Assembly (NCBI GenBank): GCA_037190665.1 | Contig: JBBCJT010000138.1 | Coordinates: forward strand, 1-8,483 | Length of the DNA: 8,483 bases | Direction of reading: 5' to 3' | DNA from: JBBCJT01 sp037190665 | GTDB taxonomy: Bacteria > Pseudomonadota > Alphaproteobacteria > Acetobacterales > Acetobacteraceae | Shown here: positions 1 through 5,268 of the stretch, piece by piece | Position numbering within the stretch: position 1 is the first letter of the stretch | How the letters are laid out: each line of letters starts with the position of its first letter | The notes under the pieces: generated by a model | Seen by the model: only the letters and a program-made list of their open reading frames with translations | Databases searched by the model: none | Told to the model about the DNA's origin: nothing | Translations under genes and position numbers: made by a program

Positions 1-34
1 CCCACCCCTCACAACGATTGTTGTGAGGGGTGGG
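1..34. terminator. Perfect 15-bp hairpin at the window edge, terminator-like
   Basis: Bases 1-15 (CCCACCCCTCACAAC) are exactly complementary to 20-34, leaving a GATT loop at 16-19. The left arm begins at base 1, so the stem may continue outside the window. There is no run of T on either side, so this is not a textbook intrinsic terminator. A 15-bp perfect stem between genes most likely ends transcription of the gene to the left, or belongs to the same family of intergenic hairpins seen at 80-146. Confidence 0.55.
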
Positions 35-79
35 GTCTGCCGACCGGTTTGGCCGAAGGCCCTCTTGAGGAGCCTGGGT

Positions 80-146
80 CAAGGGGCCGGTGGCCCCTTG
101 CGGGTGCAGGGCAGCGCCCTGCCGGGGCGTGGGGCAGCGCCCCACG
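80..146. repeat. Array of three consecutive GC-rich hairpins, possible mmcB terminator
   Basis: Three perfect inverted repeats follow each other: CAAGGGGCC (80-88) with GGCCCCTTG (92-100) around GGT; GCAGGGC (106-112) with GCCCTGC (116-122) around AGC; CGTGGGGC (128-135) with GCCCCACG (139-146) around AGC. The last two share a GGGC-AGC-GCCC core and differ in their flanks. The last stem touches the stop codon of the minus-strand gene at 147-617, so in that direction it lies just after translation ends and probably acts in termination or mRNA 3'-end protection. The design (short GC stems, constant AGC loop, tandem order) resembles dispersed intergenic repeats of GC-rich alphaproteobacteria; this assignment is an inference. 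Confidence 0.6.
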
Positions 147-617
147 TCACTCCGCCCGCAGTGCGGCGCGCAGTTCGGCGAAGCCGGCGGGGTCCTCGGC
201 GGCGGCGAGGCGCAGTCCGGCGAGTTGTGCGAAGCGATGCGTGAGCGCGCGGCGGCGGGCGGCCGCCAGCGGGTGCAGCGGCGCCTCCCGCAGCAGCGCG
301 GCCTCCCCGTCGGCGACGACCACCAGCCCCGCTTCGTCGGGCAGGATCTCCTGCGGGAAATCCACGTCGACGGCGAAGTACAGCGCGTCGCAGTAGGCGC
401 GATAGGCCGGCCACTTCACGTCGACCAGGAAGTCCCGCAGGCCGGACTTGATCTCCAGGATCGCGAAGCCGCCATCCGGCCGCAGCGCGAGGATGTCCGC
501 CCGGCGCCCGTCCGGCAGCGGCACCTCGTGCAGCGGCGCCCAGCCGAGGCCGACGCAGAGCCGTGCGGCGGCGCGGCGTACGCGCAAGGCACGTTCGGGG
601 AAGGTCAGGACTTCCAT
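147..617 (-). CDS. mmcB: MmcB-family DNA repair protein (PD-(D/E)XK nuclease-like)
   Basis: A 156-residue soluble protein resembling the MmcB/DUF1052 family, a short alphaproteobacterial protein that in Caulobacter belongs to the DNA-damage response. The nuclease-fold signature is visible: D41 in a GRRADIL motif, then E55 and K57 in ILEIKS, matching D-x(n)-E-x-K of the PD-(D/E)XK fold. The following K68-W69-P70 and Y75-C76-D77 block (DVKWPAYRAYCD) is the family's most recognisable stretch. Length fits the family. The ATG at 617 is preceded only by a weak purine-rich stretch. I searched the 618-764 region for an alphaproteobacterial SOS box (GTTC-N7-GTTC type) and saw none, so damage control is not supported here. 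The gene is transcribed away from doxX and ends in the 80-146 hairpin array. Its exact biochemical activity is not established by the sequence. Confidence 0.85.
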   Translation of the reverse strand: MEVLTFPERALRVRRAAARLCVGLGWAPLHEVPLPDGRRADILALRPDGGFAILEIKSGLRDFLVDVKWPAYRAYCDALYFAVDVDFPQEILPDEAGLVVVADGEAALLREAPLHPLAAARRRALTHRFAQLAGLRLAAAEDPAGFAELRAALRAE

Positions 618-764
618 CCCGCCAGCCTATCGCGCCCCGCCGCCCCGCATCCACCGCATCGATGGATCGCATGGACACAACGCGTTGGATCGCGCCGCGC
701 GACGAAGCCATTGCTGAGGCGAACGGAGCGATCGGCGCTCCCTGTCCATCCGGAGATCCTCACG

Positions 765-1190
765 ATGAACGACACCACGCCTTCCGCCTGGGGCGCCGCG
801 CTGCTGCGCGTGACGCTGGGCATCGCCTTCCTCGCGCACGGGTTGCTGCTGAAGGTGATGACGTTCGGCATCGGCGGCACCACCGCCTTCTTCCAGTCCC
901 TCGGCTATCCGGCAGCGCTGGCGTGGCTGGTGATCGCGATGGAGATCGCGGGCGGCGTGCTGCTGATCGCGGGCGTGGCCGTGCGCGCCGTCGCCATCGC
1001 GCTGATTCCGGTGATGCTGGGGGCGGTTTCCGTGCATGCGGGCAATGGCTGGGTGTTCAGCTCGCAGGGCGGCGGCTGGGAGTTCCCGGCCATGTGGACC
1101 GTGCTGCTGGCCGTGCAGGCGCTGGTGGGCGCCGGGGCCTTCGCGCTCCGCCTGCCGACGGCGCGGCCGCGCGCGCTTCAGCCGGCCTGA
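765..1190 (+). CDS. DoxX-family integral membrane protein
   Basis: A 141-residue inner-membrane protein with four predicted helices at about residues 10-30, 50-70, 74-93 and 108-130. The DoxX pattern is clear: a first helix with LRVTLGIAFLAHG, a second carrying E60 in AMEIAGGVLLIAG, and between helices three and four an H91-x-G-N-G-W loop followed by GGGWEFP. DoxX proteins are small membrane proteins with links to redox and oxidative-stress functions, but most members, including this one, have no defined reaction. The frame is open far upstream, to about position 90, but that part overlaps mmcB antisense and has no membrane character. The ATG at 765 has GGAG at 752-755 and starts the first hydrophobic region properly. 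It stands alone, divergent from mmcB, with a hairpin 14 bp after the stop. Confidence 0.88.
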   Translation: MNDTTPSAWGAALLRVTLGIAFLAHGLLLKVMTFGIGGTTAFFQSLGYPAALAWLVIAMEIAGGVLLIAGVAVRAVAIALIPVMLGAVSVHAGNGWVFSSQGGGWEFPAMWTVLLAVQALVGAGAFALRLPTARPRALQPA

Positions 1191-1203
1191 TGCCACCGAG
1201 CCT

Positions 1204-1226
1204 TGCCGATGATCTTTTCATCGGCA
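1204..1226. terminator. Hairpin after the doxX-family gene
   Basis: TGCCGATGA (1204-1212) pairs perfectly with TCATCGGCA (1218-1226) around a TCTTT loop. It lies 14 bp downstream of the stop codon at 1190. No T-tract follows, so the terminator role is likely from position but not proven by form. Confidence 0.55.
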
Positions 1227-1294
1227 GGGCGAACGGTATCGGCGCGCAGGACTGGCGTGGCGGTTGCGCTTGTTCATGCCCTCAGACGCCGGGC

Positions 1295-1383
1295 GCAAAC
1301 CTCCGGTTTGCCTGGCTTCGCCGGACTACCGGCGGGCCGCATTCGCGGCCCCGGCATGAGTAAGAGACCCATGCCGTCGGCAT
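1295..1383. repeat. Cluster of short inverted repeats in a convergent gap
   Basis: Several perfect stems are stacked here: GCAAACC/GGTTTGC (1295-1301 with 1305-1311), CGCCGG/CCGGCG (1319-1324 with 1329-1334), GGGCCGC/GCGGCCC (1334-1340 with 1345-1351), and two mutually exclusive ones, GGCATG/CATGCC (1353-1358 with 1370-1375) and ATGCCG/CGGCAT (1371-1376 with 1378-1383). Together with the flanking hairpins at 1204-1226 and 1383-1416 they fill most of the 227-bp gap between the convergent doxX-family and protease genes. No gene is visible. It looks like a REP/BIME-style extragenic element; that label is an inference. Confidence 0.5.
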
Positions 1384-1416
1384 CATACCGGTCAGCCGGA
1401 AGGCTGGCCGGTATGA
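1383..1416 (-). terminator. Terminator-like hairpin of the protease gene
   Basis: TCATACCGGTCAGCC (1383-1397) pairs with GGCTGGCCGGTATGA (1402-1416) over 15 positions with a single non-Watson-Crick pair and a GGAA tetraloop. The protease stop codon lies at 1418-1420, so the stem begins one base past it in the direction of transcription. No T-tract follows. It may serve both convergent genes. Confidence 0.6.
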
Positions 1417-1417
1417 G

Positions 1418-2296
1418 TTATCGCTGGCACTGGATGAAGACGGTCGAGGGGTGGGCGATCTCGCCCACCTCCGAGGCCCGCTTGTCCGCCCCCGCGCTTG
1501 GGGCCAGCCGCGGCTGGACGTTGTTGCGGCGCAGGAACTCGATCGCCTCGGTCCCCTTCACCGCGAAATTGACGTTCTGCGGAATGTCGCCGGTCTGCTG
1601 GGCGATGCGCATCGCGGCGAGCTTGGAGACGACCACGCCCACCACGTTGCCGGTGAGATCGAACAGCGGCCCGCCGGAATTGCCCTGCTGCACCGGCGCG
1701 CTGATCTGGTAGTTCGCCTGGTTGTCGCGCAGCCCCGCGAGCGCGCTGATCTCGCCCGTGGTCAGCGTCGGCCCGGAGGAGAGCAGCCCCGACAGCGGGA
1801 AGCCGTAGGTCACCACGCCGTCGCCGCGGCGGATCGGCGGGTTGTCGCGGAAGGTGAGCACCGGGCCGGGATTGCCCCGCACGGTCAGCACGGCGAGATC
1901 GCGCTCGCTGTCCTGGCCGGCGACCGTCGCCGTCAGGTTCTGGTTCTCCGCCGTGCGCACGACCAGCCGGGCACAACCGTCGATGACGTGCTGGTTGGTC
2001 AGCACGCGCTGGTCCGCCACGACGAAGCCGGTCCCGGTCGATGCGGTGCGGAATTCCCGCCCGCCGCGGCCCGGCTCGTTGCCGGTGCCGCCCTTGCCGC
2101 CCGGCTGCGGCGGCGCGCCGGCGGAGAGCGGCGGCGGCTTGCCGCGCCCCGATCCCTGCGGTTCGATCGTCAGCGGCGGCAGGATCTGCGGGCGCGAGGG
2201 CCCCTGCCCCGGCGCATCGAGCGGGGGCGGTTTCTGCGCGGACGCGACAGCGGCGACCGCGAGCAGGGGCAACAGGAAGAACGGGCGCCGCGACAT
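1418..2296 (-). CDS. Exported trypsin-like serine protease (S1/HtrA-type domain, no PDZ)
   Basis: A 292-residue secreted or periplasmic serine protease. Residues 1-20 form a Sec signal peptide (twin Arg-Pro, then a Leu/Ala core) with likely cleavage after ASA, before Gln21. Residues 21-85 are a Pro/Gly-rich linker containing KPPPL twice. The chymotrypsin-fold domain follows with the full triad: H103 in LTNQHVIDGC, D133 in SERDLAVL and S207 in QQGNSGGPLF, preceded by the GTGFVV strand. Unlike DegP/HtrA there is no PDZ domain; the C-terminal tail is short. Only two cysteines exist, C108 beside the catalytic His and C290 three residues from the end, suggesting a periplasmic disulfide (inference). 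An upstream TTG at 2332 is in frame, but the ATG at 2296 puts the signal peptide at the N-terminus. The substrate is unknown. It is divergent from the dehydrogenase at 2395. Confidence 0.87.
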   Translation of the reverse strand: MSRRPFFLLPLLAVAAVASAQKPPPLDAPGQGPSRPQILPPLTIEPQGSGRGKPPPLSAGAPPQPGGKGGTGNEPGRGGREFRTASTGTGFVVADQRVLTNQHVIDGCARLVVRTAENQNLTATVAGQDSERDLAVLTVRGNPGPVLTFRDNPPIRRGDGVVTYGFPLSGLLSSGPTLTTGEISALAGLRDNQANYQISAPVQQGNSGGPLFDLTGNVVGVVVSKLAAMRIAQQTGDIPQNVNFAVKGTEAIEFLRRNNVQPRLAPSAGADKRASEVGEIAHPSTVFIQCQR

Positions 2297-2394
2297 CGAT
2301 TGACCATGTGGTGGTGAAGACGGCCGCGTCAATCAACATACGATTGCCGCAGGGCCGCGCCCACCGCAGGATCGTGCCGCACACGGAGGATTGC
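2297..2394. promoter_or_regulatory. Divergent intergenic region with a 7-bp inverted repeat
   Basis: This 98-bp gap must hold the promoters of both the protease and the D-2-hydroxyacid dehydrogenase. GATTGAC (2298-2304) and GTCAATC (2328-2334) form an inverted repeat with a 23-bp spacer, and CGATTG recurs at 2341-2346. No convincing -10/-35 pair is seen in either direction. GGAGG at 2385-2389, five bases before the ATG, is a strong ribosome binding site for the dehydrogenase; the protease has none that is clear. Confidence 0.35.
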
Positions 2395-3315
2395 ATGAAG
2401 GGGCTGTTCATCGATGCCGGCGAGGAGCTGGCGGGGATTTTCGCGCGCGTGCTGCGGCCGGACGACCCGCCGGTTGCATTGAACCGCGCCGAGCACGTCA
2501 CAGCCGAGGAACTTCCCGGCCTGCTCGCCGGGCATGATTTCGTGCTGAACGACCACACCTTCATGCCGACCGGGGCGATGCGCGCCTGCACCGGACTGCG
2601 CCATGTCGTGTTCCTCGGCACCGGCGCGCGCAGCTACATGAACGTGGAGGAGCTGGCCGAGCTCGGCATCACCGTCCACATCATCAAGGGTTACGGCGAC
2701 ACGGCGGTGGCCGAGCACGCGATCGCGCTGATGTGGGCCGCCGCGCGCGGCGTCGCGACGATGGACCGTGCGGTGCGCCGCGGCGAGTGGCTGCGGACGG
2801 AGGGCATGCAGCTCACCGGCAAGACGCTGGGGCTGATCGGCTATGGCGGCATCGGCGCGGAGGTGGCGCGCATCGCCGCCGGGTCCGGGATGCGGGTGCT
2901 GGCGTGGAACCGCACGAAGCGCGAGGCCCCGGCGGGGGTGAGCTTCGTCGATCTCGACACGCTGCTGGCCGAGAGCAACATCGTCTCAATGCATCTGCTG
3001 CTGAACGACGAGACGCGCGGCTTCCTGTCCGCCGAGCGGCTCGCCAAGCTGCGGCCCGGGGCGATGCTGGTGAACACCGCACGCGGGGCGCTGGTGGACG
3101 AGGCGGCGATGATCGCGGCGCTGAAGAGCGGGCGGCTCGCGCATGCCGCGCTCGACGTGTTCGACATCGAGCCGCTGCCGGCGGGCCACGAGCTGACGCG
3201 GATGGAGAACGTGACGCTGACCGCCCACAGCGCCTTCCGCACGCCGGAAGCGGGCGAGACGCTGCTGCGACGGGCGCTGGATATCGCGGGGCGGATCGTG
3301 GCCGAAGGGAAGTAG
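2395..3315 (+). CDS. D-isomer specific 2-hydroxyacid dehydrogenase
   Basis: A 306-residue cytoplasmic oxidoreductase that interconverts a 2-keto acid and a D-2-hydroxy acid with a nicotinamide cofactor. The nucleotide-binding domain carries GYGGIG at 149-154 after LTGKTLGLI. The three catalytic residues of the family are present: R230 in NTARGALVD, E259 in DVFDIEPLP and H278 in LTAHSAF. Where NAD-specific members have an acidic residue after the second strand, this protein has W171-N172-R173-T174-K175-R176, which argues for NADP(H); this is an inference. The N-terminal catalytic domain includes the FLGTGARSYMNVEEL block typical of the phosphoglycerate/glyoxylate reductase branch. Length is normal for a two-domain member lacking the ACT regulatory domain. 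Start: ATG 2395 with GGAGG five bases before it; the longer frame upstream is antisense to the protease. Substrate (glyoxylate, hydroxypyruvate, other) cannot be told. Confidence 0.9.
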   Translation: MKGLFIDAGEELAGIFARVLRPDDPPVALNRAEHVTAEELPGLLAGHDFVLNDHTFMPTGAMRACTGLRHVVFLGTGARSYMNVEELAELGITVHIIKGYGDTAVAEHAIALMWAAARGVATMDRAVRRGEWLRTEGMQLTGKTLGLIGYGGIGAEVARIAAGSGMRVLAWNRTKREAPAGVSFVDLDTLLAESNIVSMHLLLNDETRGFLSAERLAKLRPGAMLVNTARGALVDEAAMIAALKSGRLAHAALDVFDIEPLPAGHELTRMENVTLTAHSAFRTPEAGETLLRRALDIAGRIVAEGK

Positions 3316-3327
3316 CGCGGCGCTTTC

Positions 3328-3508
3328 CCCTCTCCCGCCGGGAACAGTCTCGCGAAACGGCCGCGCCTCTCCTCCCTCTCCCGCCCGGCGGGAGAGGGCC
3401 GGGGTGAGGGTGCGTCCGCCAGCACCACGACGCGGTGTCGTCTCCGCGCGGACCCTCACCCTCCCGCGCAGCGCGGGCCCCTCCCTCTCCCGCAAGCGGG
3501 AGAGGGGA
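3328..3508. repeat. Pair of inverted CCCTCTCCCGC palindromic repeats between convergent genes
   Basis: The 210-bp gap between two convergent genes holds two facing units. The left one has CCCTCTCCCGCC (3374-3385) pairing with GGCGGGAGAGGG (3387-3398), then GGGTGAGGGT (3402-3411). The right one has ACCCTCACCC (3452-3461), exactly complementary to the latter, then a CCCGCGC/GCGCGGG stem (3463-3477), then CCCTCTCCCGC (3483-3493) pairing with GCGGGAGAGGG (3496-3506). A third CCCTCTCCCGC half-copy lies at 3328-3338 and could pair with the far right arm. No coding sequence is seen. The position suggests a bidirectional terminator, and the repeated design suggests a dispersed extragenic palindromic element. 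Confidence 0.7.
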
Positions 3509-3525
3509 GAAAGATCGCCCGCGCG

Positions 3526-4458
3526 CTACCCTTGCTTCGCCTTGTGCGCGAGCAGTGCGGCGAGCCGTGTATCCCGCGCCTGCTCACGCGCCGCGTGTTC
3601 CTGCGGCGTCGCGGGCGCGCGCCACTGCACGACCAGCTTCTGCACGTTCTCCGCATCCCACACGGAAGCGGGCGGCGGTGCTTCGGCGAGCCGGCGGTAG
3701 AAGCCGCTGTAGCGCGCGCAGTAGTCGCCGATGCCGCCCGGCGCGTTCAGCTCGATCGTCTCGAACGGGCCGAGGAAGGACCAGCGCAGCCCCAGCCCGT
3801 TCTTCAGCGTGTGGTCGCAATCCTCCGGGCTCACCACGCCATCCTCGACCAGCCGGAACGCCTCGCTCAGCAGCGCGCCCTGCAGGCGGTTGAGGATGAA
3901 GCCCTCGATCTCCTTCTTCACCAGGATCGGCACCTGCCCCACCGCGGCGTAGATCTCGCGCGCACGGTCCACCGTTTCCGGCGCCGTCCACGGCGCGGGG
4001 CACAGTTCCACCAGCGGCACCAGATGCGGCGGATTGACCGGATGGCCGACAAGGCAGCGCGCCCGGCCGGCCAGCGCCTCGGTGAAGCGGGAGGCGACGA
4101 TCGCCGAGGTGGAGGAGGACAGGATCGTCTCCGGCGCGGCGAGCGCGTCCAGCTCCGCGAAGGTGGCGCGCTTGATGTCCTCCTTCTCCGGCCCGCTCTC
4201 CTGCACCATCGCCGCGCCGTCCAGCGCGGCCTTCACGCTGTCCACGACGCGCACGCGCGAGGCCGCGGTGGCGGCATCCTGCACGAGGCCGTGCCGCGCC
4301 TGATCCTCCAGCGCCGGGTCGATGAAATCGCGCGCCTTCGCGGCCGCGCCCGGCACGGGATCGTACAGCGCGACCTGCCAGCCGGCGCGGGCGAACACCA
4401 TGGCCCAGGACCGTCCGATCAGTCCCGTGCCCACGATGGCGATGCTGGATGGTGTCAC
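3526..4458 (-). CDS. 3-hydroxyacyl-CoA dehydrogenase family protein, CRYL1-like (L-gulonate/carnitine dehydrogenase type)
   Basis: A 310-residue NAD-dependent dehydrogenase of the 3HCDH superfamily. An N-terminal Rossmann domain has GTGLIG at 10-15 and D33 in ALYDP, the acidic residue expected for NAD. Catalytic positions match the family: S118 in SSSTSAI, H139 in GHPVNPP, E151 in PLVELCP, N190 in FILNRLQ, with the same Ser-His-Glu spacing (21 and 12) as the mammalian short-chain enzyme. The C-terminal helical domain (GLGLRWSFLGPFET) resembles lambda-crystallin/L-gulonate 3-dehydrogenase and L-carnitine dehydrogenase more than fatty-acid enzymes, so a free 3-hydroxy acid is a likely substrate (inference). 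The frame runs on upstream over the regulator; the GTG at 4458 is chosen because homology starts there and GAGGGGGAG lies at 4468-4476. It starts 23 bp after the GntR gene, hence the same operon. Confidence 0.86.
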   Translation of the reverse strand: MTPSSIAIVGTGLIGRSWAMVFARAGWQVALYDPVPGAAAKARDFIDPALEDQARHGLVQDAATAASRVRVVDSVKAALDGAAMVQESGPEKEDIKRATFAELDALAAPETILSSSTSAIVASRFTEALAGRARCLVGHPVNPPHLVPLVELCPAPWTAPETVDRAREIYAAVGQVPILVKKEIEGFILNRLQGALLSEAFRLVEDGVVSPEDCDHTLKNGLGLRWSFLGPFETIELNAPGGIGDYCARYSGFYRRLAEAPPPASVWDAENVQKLVVQWRAPATPQEHAAREQARDTRLAALLAHKAKQG

Positions 4459-4481
4459 GCCGGACGTCTCCCCCTCGTTGG

Positions 4482-5159
4482 TCAGGCGATGATGCCCTGT
4501 TCGTGCAGCGCGCGCATCAGCAGCTCCCCGTGGGATTCGATGTCGCGCCTTATCTCCCCCGCCGCCGCAGCCGCATCGCCCGCGCCCAGCGCGCGCAGGA
4601 TCGCGGCGTGCGGATGCTCGCCGGCCGGGCGCGGGAAGGGCGGGCGGTAGAGGAAGGCTAGATAGGGCGCGGTCTGCACCCACAGCGTCTCGATCATGCC
4701 CAGCAGGTGCGGCATGCCCGCGGCGCCATAGAGCGCGAAGTGGAAGTCGAGGTTGTGGCGCAGCAGCCCCTCGCGGTCGCCCTGCCTGCGCGCCGCCATC
4801 AGCAGCGCATGGATCGCGGCGAGGCGCTTGCGCAGCGCCGCATCCACGCGCGGCGCCGCACGCAAGGTGGCGAGGCTTTCCAGCGACACGCGGATGTCCC
4901 GCAGCTCCGTCAACCGTGCGGCATCCAGCACCGGCACGGTGATCGACTTGCCCGGCGTCAGCGTCAACACCTTCTCGGACACGAGCTGGAGCAGCGCCTC
5001 GCGCACCGGGGTCTGGCTGACGCCGAGGCTTTCGGCGAGCGAGCGCAGCGTGATCGGCTCGCCCGGCCGCAGCCGGCCGGTCATCAGCTCCTGGCGGATG
5101 GTGCGGCCGATGCGGGAGGCGATGTTCTCCCGCGGCATCGGCGCCAACGTCATCGACAT
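4482..5159 (-). CDS. GntR-family transcriptional regulator, FCD (FadR) subfamily
   Basis: A 225-residue DNA-binding regulator. The N-terminal winged helix-turn-helix spans about residues 12-76, with the recognition region LAESLGVSQTPVREALLQL. The all-helical FCD effector domain follows to the C-terminus. Candidate metal-binding ligands are N136 (usually Asp), H140, H184 and H210, suggesting a metal-assisted carboxylate-binding pocket, as known for this subfamily. Such proteins usually repress neighbouring catabolic genes until an organic acid binds. ATG 5159 has AGGA eight bases upstream; a second ATG two codons on is possible. It is the first gene of a minus-strand operon with the CRYL1-like dehydrogenase and is divergent from the ThDP enzyme operon, so it probably controls both from the AT-rich region at 5196-5229. 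Confidence 0.92.
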   Translation of the reverse strand: MSMTLAPMPRENIASRIGRTIRQELMTGRLRPGEPITLRSLAESLGVSQTPVREALLQLVSEKVLTLTPGKSITVPVLDAARLTELRDIRVSLESLATLRAAPRVDAALRKRLAAIHALLMAARRQGDREGLLRHNLDFHFALYGAAGMPHLLGMIETLWVQTAPYLAFLYRPPFPRPAGEHPHAAILRALGAGDAAAAAGEIRRDIESHGELLMRALHEQGIIA

Positions 5160-5268
5160 GCGGGCTGTCCTACGGGTTGCGCCGGCAGCGTTGCCATCAC
5201 AAAATGCTCTTTACATTTTATAACATATGAGGCACCCCGCCGCCAACGAAGCGGCGGAGGACGCATCC
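5160..5268. promoter_or_regulatory. Divergent control region with AT-rich candidate operator
   Basis: The gap between the GntR gene and the ThDP operon contains a sharp AT-rich island at about 5196-5229 in otherwise very GC-rich DNA. Inside it AAAATG (5201-5206) and CATTTT (5214-5219) form an inverted repeat with a 7-bp spacer, and ACAT recurs at 5213 and 5223, one helical turn apart. TATAAC (5219-5224) could be a -10 element for the plus strand, but no well-spaced -35 is evident. By position this is the best candidate for GntR binding and for the two promoters. Confidence 0.5.
5237..5260 (+). promoter_or_regulatory. Leader hairpin overlapping the Shine-Dalgarno of the ThDP gene
   Basis: CCGCCGC (5237-5243) pairs perfectly with GCGGCGG (5251-5257) around a seven-base loop. 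The Shine-Dalgarno GGAGG occupies 5256-5260, eight bases before the ATG at 5269, so the stem covers its first two bases. This could lower or tune translation. In DNA this GC-rich the stem could also be chance. Confidence 0.35.

Noticed and set aside
80..146. CRISPR array
   Set aside because: The repeated units are short hairpins without constant-length spacers, and no cas genes are present.
90..764. Long plus-strand open frame upstream of and continuous with the DoxX-family gene
   Set aside because: It is antisense to mmcB, Arg/Gln-rich and without domain features; the DoxX homology and Shine-Dalgarno begin at 765.
618..764. SOS box controlling mmcB
   Set aside because: No GTTC-N7-GTTC or similar LexA site could be found in the gap, and no clear promoter either.
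1451..2317. 288-codon plus-strand open frame opposite the protease gene
   Set aside because: No recognisable domain, and the opposite strand has an intact signal peptide and catalytic triad.
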